Position numbers and translations under genes: made by a program. A stretch of 63,286 bases of DNA from Piscinibacter caeni (lineage in GTDB: Bacteria; Pseudomonadota; Gammaproteobacteria; Burkholderiales; Burkholderiaceae_C): the NCBI GenBank assembly GCA_003265685.1, contig QJOU01000052.1, forward strand, positions 1 through 63,286, read 5' to 3'. The number at the start of each line of letters is the position of its first letter. The stretch's first letter is position 1. Below the pieces are notes generated by a model, which worked only from the letters and a program-made list of their open reading frames with translations, made no database searches and was not told the origin of the DNA. Positions 50,575-60,415 of the stretch are shown here, piece by piece.

Positions 50575-51885
50575 TCAGCTCGCCTTGAAGTTCGCCTTCT
50601 TCAGCAGGCTCTCGTACTGCTGACTCATCACGTAGCTCTGCACCTGGGCCCAGAAGTCCATCGTCACGACGACGATGATCAGCAGCGAGGTGCCGCCGAA
50701 GTAGAACGGCACGTTGTACTTCAGTACCAGGAACTCGGGCAGCAGGCAGACCAGCGTGATGTAGATCGCGCCGGCCAGCGTCAGCCGCGAGAGGATCTTG
50801 TCGATGTGCCTGGCCGTCTGCTCGCCCGGGCGGATGCCCGGGATGAAGGCGCCGCTCTTCTTCAGGTTGTCGGCCGTCTCGCGGCTGTTGAACACCAGCG
50901 CCGTGTAGAAGAAGCAAAAGAACACGATCGCCGCGGCGTACAGCATCACGTAGATCGGCTGGCCTGGCGAGAGCAGCGCGGCCAGGTCCTTCAGCCAGCG
51001 GAAACCCTCGCCGGTGGCGAACCAGCCCACCACCGTGGCCGGCAGCAGGATGATCGACGAAGCGAAGATCGGCGGGATCACGCCCGACATGTTCAGCTTC
51101 AGCGGCAGGTGCGACGACTGCCCGCCGTAGACCTTGTTGCCGACCTGACGCTTGGCATAGTTCACCAGGATCTTGCGCTGGCCCCGCTCGACGAACACGA
51201 CGGCGAAGGTCACCAGCACCACCAGCGCGATGATGAACAGCGAGACGATGATGCTCATCGCGCCGGTGCGCACCAGTTCGAACAGCCCGCCGATCGCGTT
51301 CGGCAGGCCGGCGGCGATGCCGGCGAAGATCAGGATCGAGATGCCGTTGCCCAGCCCGCGCTCGGTGATCTGCTCGCCCAGCCACATCAGGAACATCGTG
51401 CCGGCCACCAGGCTCACCACCGCGGTGAGGCGGAAGCCGAAGCCCGGGGTGATCACCAGGCCCGGCGAACCTTCCAGCGCGAGCGCGATGCCCAGCGACT
51501 GGAACAGGGCCAACCCGAGCGTGCCGTAGCGGGTGTACTGCGTGATCTTGCGGCGGCCGGCCTCGCCTTCCTTCTTGAGCGCCTCGAGTGAGGGCACCAC
51601 GTAGGTCATCAACTGCATGATGATCGACGCGGAGATGTACGGCATGATCCCCAGCGCGAACACCGTGAAGCGCGACAGCGCGCCGCCCGAGAACATGTTG
51701 AACAGGCTCAGGATGCCGCCCTGCTGGCCCTGGAACAACTGCTGCAGCTGTTGCGGGTCGATGCCCGGCACCGGGATGTGCGCCCCGATACGGTAGACGA
51801 CGAGCGCGAGCAGCAGGAAGACCAGGCGACGCCGGAGGTCGCCGAACTTCCCGCTCTTGGCCAGCTGGTTCGCGTTGGTTGCCAC
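50575..51885 (-). CDS. secY: Protein translocase subunit SecY
   Basis: 436 residues with ten predicted membrane helices; the channel of the Sec translocon. Plug and lateral gate regions are recognisable ('[20 protein letters not shown]', '[20 protein letters not shown]'), and the cytoplasmic loop '[20 protein letters not shown]' is conserved. Follows rplO by 22 bases at the end of the spc group. Confidence 0.98.
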   Translation of the reverse strand: MATNANQLAKSGKFGDLRRRLVFLLLALVVYRIGAHIPVPGIDPQQLQQLFQGQQGGILSLFNMFSGGALSRFTVFALGIMPYISASIIMQLMTYVVPSLEALKKEGEAGRRKITQYTRYGTLGLALFQSLGIALALEGSPGLVITPGFGFRLTAVVSLVAGTMFLMWLGEQITERGLGNGISILIFAGIAAGLPNAIGGLFELVRTGAMSIIVSLFIIALVVLVTFAVVFVERGQRKILVNYAKRQVGNKVYGGQSSHLPLKLNMSGVIPPIFASSIILLPATVVGWFATGEGFRWLKDLAALLSPGQPIYVMLYAAAIVFFCFFYTALVFNSRETADNLKKSGAFIPGIRPGEQTARHIDKILSRLTLAGAIYITLVCLLPEFLVLKYNVPFYFGGTSLLIIVVVTMDFWAQVQSYVMSQQYESLLKKANFKAS

Positions 51886-51907
51886 TGGGACCCCGTTCGC
51901 CCGTCGC

Positions 51908-52342
51908 TCAGGCCGCGACGGAGCCGCCGGCCGCCTCGATGGCCGCCTTGGCGCCGGCGGTCGCGCCGATACCCTTCAGCACGACCTTCTTGGTCAGCTC
52001 GCCGGTCTTGATGACCTTCACCGTGTCGGCCAGCTGGCTCACCAGCTTGGCCTGCTTCAGCACCAGCAGGTCCACCTCGGCGGCGCCGAGCTTCTCCAGA
52101 TCGGCCAGCGTCACCTCGGCGTTGAACTTCTGCTGCGCCGACTTGAAGCCGCGCTTGGGCAGGCGGCGCTGCAGCGGCATCTGGCCGCCTTCGAAGCCCA
52201 CCTTGTGGTAGCCGCCGGCACGCGACTTCTGGCCCTTGTGGCCGCGACCCGCGGTCTTGCCCAGGCCCGAGCCGATGCCGCGGCCGACGCGCCGGCGCGC
52301 CTTCTTGGCGCCCGCAGCGGGCTTGATCGAGTTGAGTTCCAT
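51908..52342 (-). CDS. rplO: 50S ribosomal protein L15
   Basis: 144 residues: [20 protein letters not shown] with the L15 signature '[20 protein letters not shown]'. Its ATG shares one base with the rpmD stop (TGATG), so the two are translationally coupled. Confidence 0.98.
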   Translation of the reverse strand: MELNSIKPAAGAKKARRRVGRGIGSGLGKTAGRGHKGQKSRAGGYHKVGFEGGQMPLQRRLPKRGFKSAQQKFNAEVTLADLEKLGAAEVDLLVLKQAKLVSQLADTVKVIKTGELTKKVVLKGIGATAGAKAAIEAAGGSVAA

Positions 52343-52524
52343 CAGAGCACCTTCACCAGGTACGAGACCTTGTTGATCATCCCGCGCACCGCGGGCGTGT
52401 CTTCCAGGGTCGACTCGCTGTTGAGCTTGCGCAGGCCCAGGCCGCGCACCGTCGCGCGGTGCGACTCGCGCGTGCCGGCAATGCTGCGCACCAGCTTGAC
52501 CTTGACGGTTTTCTTGTCAGACAT
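52342..52524 (-). CDS. rpmD: 50S ribosomal protein L30
   Basis: 60 residues: '[20 protein letters not shown]' and '[20 protein letters not shown]'. Standard bacterial length and place, between rpsE and rplO. Confidence 0.98.
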   Translation of the reverse strand: MSDKKTVKVKLVRSIAGTRESHRATVRGLGLRKLNSESTLEDTPAVRGMINKVSYLVKVL

Positions 52525-52543
52525 GACTTCTCTCCGCGGCCGC

Positions 52544-53062
52544 TCAGCCGAACAGCTGCTCGACGGTCATGCCGCGCTTGGCGGCAACCTCGGCCGGCGT
52601 GGTCGAGCTCTTCAGCGCGTCCAGCGTGGCGCGCACCATGTTGTACGGGTTGGTCGAACCGTGGCTCTTGGCGACGATGTCGGTCACACCCATCACCTCG
52701 AACACCGCGCGCATCGGGCCGCCGGCGATGATGCCGTCGCCGGCCTTCGCCGGCGCCATCAGCACCTTGGCCGAGCCGTGCTCGCCGACCACCTTGTGGT
52801 GGATCGTGCCGTCCTTCAGCTGGACCTTGAACATGTTGCGGCGCGCGGCTTCCATCGCCTTCTGCACCGCCACCGGCACTTCGCGTGCCTTGCCCTTGCC
52901 CATGCCGATGCGGCCGTCGCCGTCGCCCACCACGGTCAGCGCGGCGAAGCCGAGGATGCGGCCGCCCTTCACCACCTTGGTGACGCGGTTCACCGCGATC
53001 ATCTTTTCCTTCAGGCCGTCGTCGCGGCCTTCGTCCTGAACGCGGGGTTGGAACTTTGCCAT
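52544..53062 (-). CDS. rpsE: 30S ribosomal protein S5
   Basis: 172 residues from the ATG at 53062 ([20 protein letters not shown]). The double-stranded RNA-binding half ('[20 protein letters not shown]') and the C-terminal half ('[20 protein letters not shown]') are complete. The frame is open upstream through the end of rplR, but this ATG is the family start. Confidence 0.98.
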   Translation of the reverse strand: MAKFQPRVQDEGRDDGLKEKMIAVNRVTKVVKGGRILGFAALTVVGDGDGRIGMGKGKAREVPVAVQKAMEAARRNMFKVQLKDGTIHHKVVGEHGSAKVLMAPAKAGDGIIAGGPMRAVFEVMGVTDIVAKSHGSTNPYNMVRATLDALKSSTTPAEVAAKRGMTVEQLFG

Positions 53063-53078
53063 CTCGTGTCTTCCTTGC

Positions 53079-53447
53079 TCAGAACTGCAGGCCGGCTTCG
53101 CGCGCCGCGTCCGCCAGGGCCTTGACGCGGCCGTGGTAGGCGAAGCCCGCGCGGTCGAAGGCCACCTTCTCAATGCCGGCGGCCTTGGCCTTCTCGGCGA
53201 TGCGCTTGCCGATCACGGTCGCCGCGGCGACGTTGCCGCCCTTGCCCGCCGCGCCGAGCTCCTTGCGCACGTCGGCCTCGGCGGTCGACGCGCTGGCCAG
53301 CACACGGGTGCCGTCCTCGGAGATCACGCTGGCGTAGATGTGCAGGTTCGTGCGGTGCACCGTCAGGCGCGCGACGCGCTGCGTGGCGATGCGGCCACGC
53401 GTCTGGCGGGAGCGGCGGATGCGCTGTTCCTTCTTGGTCAGGGACAT
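53079..53447 (-). CDS. rplR: 50S ribosomal protein L18
   Basis: 122 residues: [20 protein letters not shown], basic N-terminus that binds 5S rRNA, and the conserved end '[20 protein letters not shown]'. Between rplF and rpsE. Confidence 0.98.
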   Translation of the reverse strand: MSLTKKEQRIRRSRQTRGRIATQRVARLTVHRTNLHIYASVISEDGTRVLASASTAEADVRKELGAAGKGGNVAAATVIGKRIAEKAKAAGIEKVAFDRAGFAYHGRVKALADAAREAGLQF

Positions 53448-53459
53448 GGTCGTCGCTCC

Positions 53460-53993
53460 TTACTTCTTCTTGGTTTCCTTGAGGGAAACCTTCTCGTCGG
53501 CGTAGCGGATGCCCTTGCCCTTGTAGGGCTCGGGCGGACGGATCGCGCGGACTTCCGCGGCGACCTGGCCCACCACCTGGCGGTCGGCGCCCTTGATGAC
53601 GATCTCGGTCTGCGTCGGGCACTCGACCTTGATGCCGGCCGGCATGTCCTTGGCGACCGGGTGCGAGAAGCCGATCTGCAGGTTCAGCTTGCTGCCGGCG
53701 GCCTGGGCACGGAAGCCCACGCCCACCAGGGTCAGCTTCTTCTCGAAGCCCTTGCTCACACCGTTGACCATATTGGCCACCAGCGCGCGCATCGTGCCGC
53801 TCATCGCATCGGCCTCGGTCGACTCGTTGGCCGGCGCGAACTGCAGCTTGCCGCCTTCGTTCTTGACCGTGACCAGCGCATTGGCCGGGCGCACCAGCGT
53901 GCCCAGCGCGCCCTTGACGCTGATCTGATCGGCGTTGACCGACACGTCCACACCTTGCGGCAGGGCGATCGGCATCTTTCCCACGCGAGACAT
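53460..53993 (-). CDS. rplF: 50S ribosomal protein L6
   Basis: 177 residues: [20 protein letters not shown] and the L6 signature '[20 protein letters not shown]'. Two related domains sit at the base of the factor-binding stalk. Confidence 0.98.
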   Translation of the reverse strand: MSRVGKMPIALPQGVDVSVNADQISVKGALGTLVRPANALVTVKNEGGKLQFAPANESTEADAMSGTMRALVANMVNGVSKGFEKKLTLVGVGFRAQAAGSKLNLQIGFSHPVAKDMPAGIKVECPTQTEIVIKGADRQVVGQVAAEVRAIRPPEPYKGKGIRYADEKVSLKETKKK

Positions 53994-54004
53994 GTTCTTG
54001 CTCC

Positions 54005-54400
54005 TCAGGCGACGTAGCAGAGCACTTCGCCGCCGATGCCGGCCTGGCGTGCCTTGCGGTCGGTCATCACGCCCTTGGGCGTGGTGACGATGGCCACGCC
54101 CAGCCCGTTCATCACGGACGGGATGTCGTGGCGGCCCTTGTAGATGCGCAGGCCCGGGCGGCTGACCCGCTCGAGCTGCTCGATGACCGGGCGGCCGGCG
54201 TAGTACTTCAGCGCGATCTCGAGCTCGGCCTTGGCCGGCTCGCCGCGCACCGCGAAGTTCTCGATGTAGCCCTCGTCCTTCAGGACCTTGGCGATCGCGA
54301 CCTTCAGCTTGGACGCGGGCATCGACACGCTGGCCTTCTCGACCATCTGCGCGTTGCGGATGCGCGTCAGCATGTCCGCGATGGGATCACTCATGCTCAT
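54005..54400 (-). CDS. rpsH: 30S ribosomal protein S8
   Basis: 131 residues: [20 protein letters not shown] and the C-terminal '[20 protein letters not shown]'. In E. coli S8 represses the spc operon by binding the rplE start region. Two near ATGs (54400 and 54394) are possible; the first matches relatives. Confidence 0.98.
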   Translation of the reverse strand: MSMSDPIADMLTRIRNAQMVEKASVSMPASKLKVAIAKVLKDEGYIENFAVRGEPAKAELEIALKYYAGRPVIEQLERVSRPGLRIYKGRHDIPSVMNGLGVAIVTTPKGVMTDRKARQAGIGGEVLCYVA

Positions 54401-54424
54401 GGGTTATCTCCTGCGATGCGCCGA

Positions 54425-54730
54425 TCACCAGCTGGCCTTGACGACACCGGGGATGTCGCCCTTGAAGGCCAGTTCGCGGATCTTGTTGCGGGCCAGGCCG
54501 AACTTGCGGAACGTGCCGCGCGGGCGGCCGGTCAGCTCGCAGCGGTTGCGCAGGCGCGTCGGGTAGGCGTTGCGCGGGAGCTTCTGCAGCTCCAGGCGCG
54601 CGGCATAACGCTCGTCGTCGGACTTCTTGGCGTCGTTGGCGACGGCCTTGAGTTCGTCGTACTTCTTCTTGTACTTGGCGACCAGTTGCTCGCGCTTCTC
54701 TTCGCGCTTGATCAGGGACAGCTTAGCCAC
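54425..54730 (-). CDS. rpsN: 30S ribosomal protein S14 (GTG start)
   Basis: 101 residues from a GTG at 54730 (reads [20 protein letters not shown]). The long, zinc-free form: the region '[20 protein letters not shown]' lacks the CxxC pairs of the short zinc-binding type. The frame is open upstream into rplE, but the GTG is the family start, 8 bases after the rplE stop. Confidence 0.96.
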   Translation of the reverse strand: MAKLSLIKREEKREQLVAKYKKKYDELKAVANDAKKSDDERYAARLELQKLPRNAYPTRLRNRCELTGRPRGTFRKFGLARNKIRELAFKGDIPGVVKASW

Positions 54731-54738
54731 GGGCCACC

Positions 54739-55320
54739 TCAGTTCTTGAACGGGAACTTGAATGCGGCGAGCAGCGCCTTGCATTCGTCGTCGGTCTTCG
54801 CGGTCGTCGTGATGCTGATGTTCAGCCCGCGCAGCGCGTCGATCTTGTCGTAGTCGATCTCGGGGAAGATGATCTGCTCCTTCACCCCGATGTTGTAGTT
54901 GCCGCGGCCGTCGAACGCGCGGCCCGAGATGCCGCGGAAGTCGCGCACGCGCGGCAGCGCGATCGTCACGAAGCGGTCGATGAACTCGTACATGCGCACG
55001 CCGCGCAGCGTGACCATCGTGCCGATGGGTACGTTGTCGCGGATCTTGAAGTTCGCGATCGCCTTGCGCGACTTGGTCACGACCGGCTTCTGGCCCGCGA
55101 TCTTGGTGAGGTCGCCGACGGCGTTGTCCATCACCTTCTTGTCCGCCACCGCTTCGCTCACGCCCATGTTCAGCGTGATCTTGGTGATGCGCGGGACCTG
55201 CATCGTGGTCTTGTAGCCGAACTTCTTCATGAGGTCCGGCACGATCTTCTCGCGGTAGACGGCCTGCAGGCGGGCCGACTTCGGCTCGGCGCCCTGGGCA
55301 GCAGCTTGTTGTTTCGCCAT
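54739..55320 (-). CDS. rplE: 50S ribosomal protein L5
   Basis: 193 residues from the ATG at 55320 ([20 protein letters not shown]). A 5S rRNA-binding protein; '[20 protein letters not shown]' and '[20 protein letters not shown]' are conserved. The N-terminus is about ten residues longer than in E. coli. Confidence 0.97.
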   Translation of the reverse strand: MAKQQAAAQGAEPKSARLQAVYREKIVPDLMKKFGYKTTMQVPRITKITLNMGVSEAVADKKVMDNAVGDLTKIAGQKPVVTKSRKAIANFKIRDNVPIGTMVTLRGVRMYEFIDRFVTIALPRVRDFRGISGRAFDGRGNYNIGVKEQIIFPEIDYDKIDALRGLNISITTTAKTDDECKALLAAFKFPFKN

Positions 55321-55334
55321 GGTCAGCAACCCTC

Positions 55335-55652
55335 TCAGGCCTTGATCTCTTCGCCGCTGGACTTGTAGACGCGCACGCGCTTGCCGTCGCCCAGGACCTT
55401 GACGCCGACGCGGTCGGCCTTGCCGGTGGTCGCGTTGTAGATGGCGACGTTGCTCTGGTGGATCGACAGCGTCTTGTCGACCACGCCGCCGGTGGTGCCC
55501 TTCATCGGGTTCGGCTTGACGTGCTTCTTCACCACGTTGACGCCCTCGACGACGACGCGCTCGTCATCGACGCGCTGCAGCACGGTGCCGCGCTTGCCCT
55601 TGTCGCGACCGGTCAGCACGATGACCTGGTCGCCCTTGCGAATCTTGTTCAT
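55335..55652 (-). CDS. rplX: 50S ribosomal protein L24
   Basis: 105 residues: [20 protein letters not shown] (KOW motif) and '[20 protein letters not shown]'. An early assembly protein of the 50S subunit, placed between rplN and rplE. Confidence 0.98.
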   Translation of the reverse strand: MNKIRKGDQVIVLTGRDKGKRGTVLQRVDDERVVVEGVNVVKKHVKPNPMKGTTGGVVDKTLSIHQSNVAIYNATTGKADRVGVKVLGDGKRVRVYKSSGEEIKA

Positions 55653-55674
55653 GGCCTGTCCTTCAGCTCGACGC

Positions 55675-56043
55675 TCAGAGCACTTCCGGCGCGAGCGACA
55701 CGATCTTCATGAAGCGCTCGGTGCGGAGCTCGCGCGTCACCGGCCCGAAGATGCGGGTGCCGATCGGCTCGAGCTTGGCGTTCAGCAGCACGGCGGCGTT
55801 GCCGTCGAACTTGACCAGCGAGCCGTCCTGGCGGCGCACGCCCTTGGCGGTGCGTACGACGACGGCGCTGTAGACCTCGCCCTTCTTGACCCGGCCGCGC
55901 GGCGCAGCCTCCTTGATGGAGACCTTGATCACGTCACCGATGCCGGCGTAGCGCCGCTTGGAGCCGCCCAGCACCTTGATGCACATGACGGACTTGGCGC
56001 CAGTGTTGTCCGCGACGTCGAGTCGCGATTGCATTTGAATCAT
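55675..56043 (-). CDS. rplN: 50S ribosomal protein L14
   Basis: 122 residues: [20 protein letters not shown], with the L14 signature '[20 protein letters not shown]'. First gene of the spc operon, with its own consensus promoter about 130 bases upstream. Two genes and a terminator separate it from rpsQ, its usual neighbour. Confidence 0.98.
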   Translation of the reverse strand: MIQMQSRLDVADNTGAKSVMCIKVLGGSKRRYAGIGDVIKVSIKEAAPRGRVKKGEVYSAVVVRTAKGVRRQDGSLVKFDGNAAVLLNAKLEPIGTRIFGPVTRELRTERFMKIVSLAPEVL

Positions 56044-56170
56044 TGTCTGATCCCCAACTTGAACCGGCGCCAGGCGTCGGTCAGTCTTGGGCCCCGTGAG
56101 TTACCGAAGGGGCGGATCCGAAGCAGGCGAATTCCGAATGGAACTCGCCTGGCTGTCGGCGAAGCTGCGA

Positions 56171-56200
56171 ATTATGAGGGCATTCCCGGGTCCGTGTCAA
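56171..56200 (-). promoter_or_regulatory. Sigma-70 promoter of the spc operon
   Basis: On the minus strand TTGACA (56200-56195) and CATAAT (56176-56171) are separated by 18 bases: a perfect -35 and a five-of-six -10. Transcription would start near 56164 and give a leader of about 120 bases before rplN. The -35 box lies within a CCCGGG inverted repeat (56185-56210) that may also end the upstream peroxiredoxin transcript. Confidence 0.8.
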
Positions 56201-56225
56201 ACGGCCCGGGCTTGGCGCGGCGGGT

Positions 56226-56741
56226 TCAGGCCCGCAACTGCTTCGCCTGCGCCAGCAGCGTGCCGGCGTCGCTGACCTCGAACTTGCCCGGTCCCTCGAC
56301 GTTCAGCGTCTTGACCACGCCGTCGACCACCAGCATCGAGTAGCGGTTCGAGCGCAGACCGAGGCCTCGCGCGGTCAGGTCCAGCGTCAGGCCGATGGCC
56401 TTGGCGAAGTCGGCGCTGCCGTCGGCCATCATGCGCACCTTGCCGGCGGTGTGCTGGTCACGCCCCCAGGCACCCATCACGAAGGCGTCGTTGACCGACA
56501 CGCACCAGATCTCGTCGATGCCGGCGGCGCGCAGCTCGTCGTACTTCTCGACATAGCCGGGCACGTGCTTGGCGGAGCAGGTCGGCGTGTAGGCGCCGGG
56601 CAGCCCGAACAAGGCGATCGTCTTGCCGGCGGTCGACTTCTGGATGTCGAAGGTGTTCGGGCCCAGCGTGCAGCCGTTGCCTTCGACCTCGATGAACTCC
56701 TGCAGGCTGCCGGCGGGCAGCTTGTCTCCGACCTGGATCAT
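56226..56741 (-). CDS. Peroxiredoxin of the Prx5 (TPxCS) group
   Basis: 171 residues from ATG 56741 with a GAGGAG site. The peroxidatic cysteine stands in 'LPGAYTPTCSAKHVPGY', the Prx5-type motif; 'DEIWCVSVNDAFVMGAWGRD' follows. It reduces H2O2 and organic peroxides with glutathione or thioredoxin. It lies between the S10 and spc ribosomal operons, in the same direction, and is probably read with the unknown gene upstream. Confidence 0.93.
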   Translation of the reverse strand: MIQVGDKLPAGSLQEFIEVEGNGCTLGPNTFDIQKSTAGKTIALFGLPGAYTPTCSAKHVPGYVEKYDELRAAGIDEIWCVSVNDAFVMGAWGRDQHTAGKVRMMADGSADFAKAIGLTLDLTARGLGLRSNRYSMLVVDGVVKTLNVEGPGKFEVSDAGTLLAQAKQLRA

Positions 56742-56811
56742 GGGCTCTCCTCGTTGGGAATGATGGGGAACGGCCGCAAGTATCTCCGCCCGCGCGACGC
56801 CCTGTCGACGT

Positions 56812-57795
56812 TCAGGCCTTCGCCGGCACCCGGGCTGCGGCCGCGGCGTCGTTCCCGACCCGGGCAAGGTCCGACTCGAAGCGGGTCAACGCCGCGTCGA
56901 TCGCGTCGGCGTCGGCACCTTCCGGCCAGTGGGCTGCCCGGGCCTGGATCAGCGCGCGCAGCCGCTTGCCGAGCGCAGCGTCACCCGCACCGGCAAGCTG
57001 CCGGGCCAGGCGCAGCAGTTCGCGGTCGACCGCCGGCGCCGCGGCGCTCACCCGCGCGGCCAGGCGCTCGATGCGCTGCAGCGCCGGCAAAGCCTGCGCC
57101 TGGGCAGCGCGGACGTCGCCGCGGGCCAGCACCTTGTGCGCGTCCACCTCGATGAAGTCGAGCTCGGCGAGCAGGCTGCGACGGCAGCGCTCGGCCGGAA
57201 CGCGCTTGACGATGGCCTCGGTGCGCGCGCGCTGCGGCAGCCAGGCGGCGCGCAGCCACTCGCCGGCACGTCGCGCCGGCTCCAGCCGGCGCAGGAACTG
57301 CTCGACCTCGGGCAGCAGCTTCTCGAGCGCGGCGATGCCACCGGGGGTGGCGCAGCGTTCGCCCTCGAGCTCGTTGAGCGCCAGGCGCAGCGCCGCCTGC
57401 TCGCGCTGCAGCGGCAGGCGCTGCACCGGCGGCTCGATGCGGCCGACCTCGACCATCGCCTGCGCCAGCAGCGCGCGCGCCTTGTTCAGCAGCGGCAGCG
57501 CGCGATCGGCCAGGTCCTTGGCGTTGGCCTCGCTGGCCTTGTCGGCGAGCCTGGCGGCCTCCTTGACCAGCGCAGCGACCGGCTTGGCCGCGGCTCGCGC
57601 GTCCGCGCCGTCCAGTGCGTCGGCCAGGCGCTTGCGCAGCGCCGTCACCTCACGCCGCAGCCCGGCGCGCACGCTGTCCGTCCGGATCAGCTCGATGAAG
57701 TCCTCGGCGCAATCGAGCGATTCGTCGATGTCCGCCACCTGGCGGGCGAGCGCCTTGTCGGCACGGAGGGCGGGCGGCAGGATCGTCGGGCGCAT
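56812..57795 (-). CDS. Alpha-helical protein of unknown function
   Basis: 327 residues from ATG 57795, with GAGG seven to eight bases upstream. Almost entirely helical and rich in Ala, Leu, Arg and Glu ('LRREVTALRKRLADALDGAD', 'AALEKLLPEVEQFLRRLEPA'); no membrane segment, no known motif. It sits directly after the S10-operon terminator and before the peroxiredoxin gene. I do not recognise a family. Confidence 0.75.
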   Translation of the reverse strand: MRPTILPPALRADKALARQVADIDESLDCAEDFIELIRTDSVRAGLRREVTALRKRLADALDGADARAAAKPVAALVKEAARLADKASEANAKDLADRALPLLNKARALLAQAMVEVGRIEPPVQRLPLQREQAALRLALNELEGERCATPGGIAALEKLLPEVEQFLRRLEPARRAGEWLRAAWLPQRARTEAIVKRVPAERCRRSLLAELDFIEVDAHKVLARGDVRAAQAQALPALQRIERLAARVSAAAPAVDRELLRLARQLAGAGDAALGKRLRALIQARAAHWPEGADADAIDAALTRFESDLARVGNDAAAAARVPAKA

Positions 57796-57900
57796 GGATC
57801 GTTCCTCAAGTGCGGGAACGCCATGCTCGGCGGCACGCGTTTCACGCGGGCTCCGTGCAACGGCCCGGCGCGTTTCGTTTGTTGGCCGCACCAAAAGCAA

Positions 57901-57936
57901 GACGGCTGGGCCCGGTTGCCCGGGACACCAGCCGTC
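57901..57936 (-). terminator. Terminator of the S10 ribosomal operon
   Basis: A 9-bp outer stem (gacggctgg / ccagccgtc) encloses a second stem (cccgg / ccggg). It begins 23 bases past the rpsQ stop and is followed on the minus strand by TTGCTTTTGG. Confidence 0.8.
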
Positions 57937-57958
57937 GTGCGGCGCGGCGCGCGGCGGA

Positions 57959-58243
57959 TCAGACCGACTGCGCCTTCTGCACCAGGCGGGTCACGACCCA
58001 GGACTTGGTCTTGGAGATCGGCCGGCTCTCGGCGATCTCGACGACGTCGCCCAGCTTGTACTCGCCCTTCTCGTCGTGCGCGTGGTACTTGCTCGACTTG
58101 CCGACGATCTTGCCGTACAGCTCGTGCTTGGTGCGGCGCTCGACCAGCACGGTGATGGTCTTGGCGCGCTTGTCGCTGACGACCTTGCCGATCAGGGTGC
58201 GGGTGTTCTTCGCCTTCGGCGCGGCGGCTTGGGCTTCGCTCAC
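57959..58243 (-). CDS. rpsQ: 30S ribosomal protein S17 (GTG start)
   Basis: 94 residues from a GTG at 58243 that overlaps the rpmC stop (GTGA). '[20 protein letters not shown]' and '[20 protein letters not shown]' are typical. Last gene of the S10 operon here; a terminator follows and rplN is displaced by about 2 kb. Confidence 0.97.
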   Translation of the reverse strand: MSEAQAAAPKAKNTRTLIGKVVSDKRAKTITVLVERRTKHELYGKIVGKSSKYHAHDEKGEYKLGDVVEIAESRPISKTKSWVVTRLVQKAQSV

Positions 58244-58440
58244 TTCGCGGCCTCCTTCTTCTTCTCGGCCAGGATGGTCTTGGCGCGCGCGATGTCCCGC
58301 TTGGTCTTGCCCAGCTGCGAATGGTTCGTCAGCTGCTGGGTCGCCTTCTGCATGCGCAGGCCGAAATGGGCCTTCAGCAGATCGCTGACCTCCTTCTCGA
58401 GGCCGGCGACGTCCTTGGCGCGCAGTTCAGATGCTTTCAT
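58240..58440 (-). CDS. rpmC: 50S ribosomal protein L29
   Basis: 66 residues, two helices: [20 protein letters not shown], then '[20 protein letters not shown]'. Sits at the tunnel exit beside L23. Overlaps rpsQ. Confidence 0.98.
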   Translation of the reverse strand: MKASELRAKDVAGLEKEVSDLLKAHFGLRMQKATQQLTNHSQLGKTKRDIARAKTILAEKKKEAAK

Positions 58441-58450
58441 CGTTTGCTCC

Positions 58451-58867
58451 TCAGGTCCCGATGGCGCGCGCCACGAAGGTCGTCTTCAGCGGCAGCTTGG
58501 CCGACGCCAGCGTGAACGCCTCGCGGGCCAGCGCCTCGGGCACGCCGTTGATCTCGTACAGCACCTTGCCCGGCTGGATCTCGGCCACGTAGTACTCGGG
58601 GTTGCCCTTGCCGTTGCCCATGCGGACTTCGGCCGGCTTCTGCGAGATCGGCTTGTCGGGGAAGATGCGGATGAAGATCCGGCCGCCGCGCTTGATGTGG
58701 CGCGAGATGGCACGGCGCGCGGCCTCGATCTGGCGCGCCGTCAGGCGGCCACGCTCGGTGGCCTTCAGGCCGAAGTCGCCGAAGGAGACCGCAGCACCGC
58801 GCGTGGCGATGCCGGTGTTGCGGCCCTTCTGCTCCTTGCGGAATTTTCTGCGTGCAGGTTGCAGCAT
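58451..58867 (-). CDS. rplP: 50S ribosomal protein L16
   Basis: 138 residues: [20 protein letters not shown], with '[20 protein letters not shown]'. Organises the 50S A-site region. It starts 3 bases after the rpsC stop. Confidence 0.98.
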   Translation of the reverse strand: MLQPARRKFRKEQKGRNTGIATRGAAVSFGDFGLKATERGRLTARQIEAARRAISRHIKRGGRIFIRIFPDKPISQKPAEVRMGNGKGNPEYYVAEIQPGKVLYEINGVPEALAREAFTLASAKLPLKTTFVARAIGT

Positions 58868-58870
58868 TGT

Positions 58871-59767
58871 TTATTCTCCTTTGCCCTCGGCGCCCGGCGC
58901 GGCGGCCTTGCGCACGCGCTTGACGGCCGGGGTCTTGGGCGCATCGGCGGCGGCGGCCGGCTTGTCGCTGCCGTCGACCGGGGCGGCCGTGGTGGCGGAG
59001 CCACGCGGGCCGCGATCGCCACCCGGGCCGCGCGGGCCACCGCGACGGTCGTCACGGCGGTCGCCGGGGCCACGCGGGCCGCGGCGGTTGCGGCGGTCGT
59101 CTTCCTGCGTTTCCGGCTTCACGGCCGGGGCCTCGCCCTGGCCGAGGCGGTCGCCGCGGTAGACCCAGCACTTCACGCCGATCACGCCGTAGGTCGTCTT
59201 CGCCTCGGAGAAGCCGTAGTCGATGTCGGCCTTCAGGGTGTGGAGCGGCACGCGGCCTTCGCGGTACCACTCGCAGCGCGCGATCTCGATGCCGTTCAGG
59301 CGGCCCGAGGACATCAACTTGATGCCCTGCGCGCCCAGGCGCATCGCGTTCTGCATCGCACGCTTCATCGCGCGGCGGAACATGATGCGCTTCTCGAGCT
59401 GCTGGGTGATGCTGTCGGCGATCAGCTGCGCATCGATCTCGGGCTTGCGCACCTCCTCGATGTTCACCGCGACGGGCACGCCCAGGCGGCGGGTCAGCTC
59501 GGCCTTCAGGTTCTCGATGTCCTCGCCCTTCTTGCCGATCACGACGCCCGGACGAGCCGAGAAGATCGTGATGCGCGCGTTCTTGGCGGGGCGCTCGATC
59601 AGGATGCGCGAGACGGCGGCGTTCTTCAGGCGCGTCTTCAGGAAGTCGCGCACCTTCAGGTCTTCGGCCAGCATGCCGGCGAAGTTCTGGTTCGACGCGT
59701 ACCAGCGCGAGGACCAGTTCCGCGTGACCGGCAGACGGAAGCCGACCGGATGAATTTTCTGTCCCAT
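58871..59767 (-). CDS. rpsC: 30S ribosomal protein S3 with long Arg/Gly-rich tail
   Basis: 298 residues, against 233 in E. coli. The KH domain ('[20 protein letters not shown]') and C-terminal domain ('[20 protein letters not shown]', '[15 protein letters not shown]') are complete by about residue 220. The rest is a low-complexity tail of Arg, Gly, Asp and Pro followed by an Ala/Lys-rich end. Such tails occur in related betaproteobacteria but are of unknown use. Confidence 0.97.
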   Translation of the reverse strand: MGQKIHPVGFRLPVTRNWSSRWYASNQNFAGMLAEDLKVRDFLKTRLKNAAVSRILIERPAKNARITIFSARPGVVIGKKGEDIENLKAELTRRLGVPVAVNIEEVRKPEIDAQLIADSITQQLEKRIMFRRAMKRAMQNAMRLGAQGIKLMSSGRLNGIEIARCEWYREGRVPLHTLKADIDYGFSEAKTTYGVIGVKCWVYRGDRLGQGEAPAVKPETQEDDRRNRRGPRGPGDRRDDRRGGPRGPGGDRGPRGSATTAAPVDGSDKPAAAADAPKTPAVKRVRKAAAPGAEGKGE

Positions 59768-59783
59768 GGTCTTCCTTGTGGCC

Positions 59784-60113
59784 TCAGTCGCCGACGGTGA
59801 CGAAGATGTGGCAGGTGGGCTTGCTGATGCGGTTGCCGCGGCCCTTGGCGCGCGCGGAGAAGCGCTTCAGCGTGGCGGCCTGCTCGACAAAGATCGTCTT
59901 GACCTTCAGCTCGTCGATGTCGGCACCGTCGTTGTGCTCGGCGTTCGCGATCGCGGACTCGAGCGCCTTCTTGATGATGCCGGCGGCCTTCTTGGGCGTG
60001 AAGGTCAGGATGTTGATCGCCTGGTCGACCTTCTTGCCGCGGATCATGTCGGCGACCAGCCGGCCCTTGTCGGCCGACAGGCGCACGCCGCGAACGATGG
60101 ATCTGGTTTCCAT
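59784..60113 (-). CDS. rplV: 50S ribosomal protein L22
   Basis: 109 residues from the ATG at 60113 ([20 protein letters not shown]), chosen because AAGGA stands at proper distance; an ATG nine bases upstream overlaps that site. The tunnel-lining hairpin is '[20 protein letters not shown]'. Confidence 0.97.
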   Translation of the reverse strand: METRSIVRGVRLSADKGRLVADMIRGKKVDQAINILTFTPKKAAGIIKKALESAIANAEHNDGADIDELKVKTIFVEQAATLKRFSARAKGRGNRISKPTCHIFVTVGD

Positions 60114-60124
60114 GCTGCTCATCC

Positions 60125-60403
60125 TTACTTCTTCGCCGCCTTCTTGTCGGCCGGGTGGCCCTTGAACGTGCGCGTCAGCGCAAATTCACCGAGCTTGTGG
60201 CCGACCATCTGGTCGGAGACGTAGACCGGTACGTGCTGCTTGCCGTTGTGCACGGCGATCGTCAACCCGATAAACTCGGGCAGGATCGTGCTGCGGCGCG
60301 ACCAGGTCTTGATGGGCTTCTTGTCCTTGATGGCGGCGGCCTTCTCGACCTTGGCCATCAGGTGGTGGTCCACGAAGGGACCCTTCTTGAGCGAACGCGT
60401 CAT
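60125..60403 (-). CDS. rpsS: 30S ribosomal protein S19
   Basis: 92 residues: [20 protein letters not shown], with the signature '[20 protein letters not shown]'. Head protein of the 30S subunit, between rplB and rplV. Confidence 0.98.
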   Translation of the reverse strand: MTRSLKKGPFVDHHLMAKVEKAAAIKDKKPIKTWSRRSTILPEFIGLTIAVHNGKQHVPVYVSDQMVGHKLGEFALTRTFKGHPADKKAAKK

Positions 60404-60415
60404 GTCGTCGGCCCC

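Noticed and set aside
60114-60122. rplV start at the upstream ATG
   Set aside because: That ATG overlaps the AAGGA ribosome-binding site; the ATG at 60113 has correct spacing and matches the family start.
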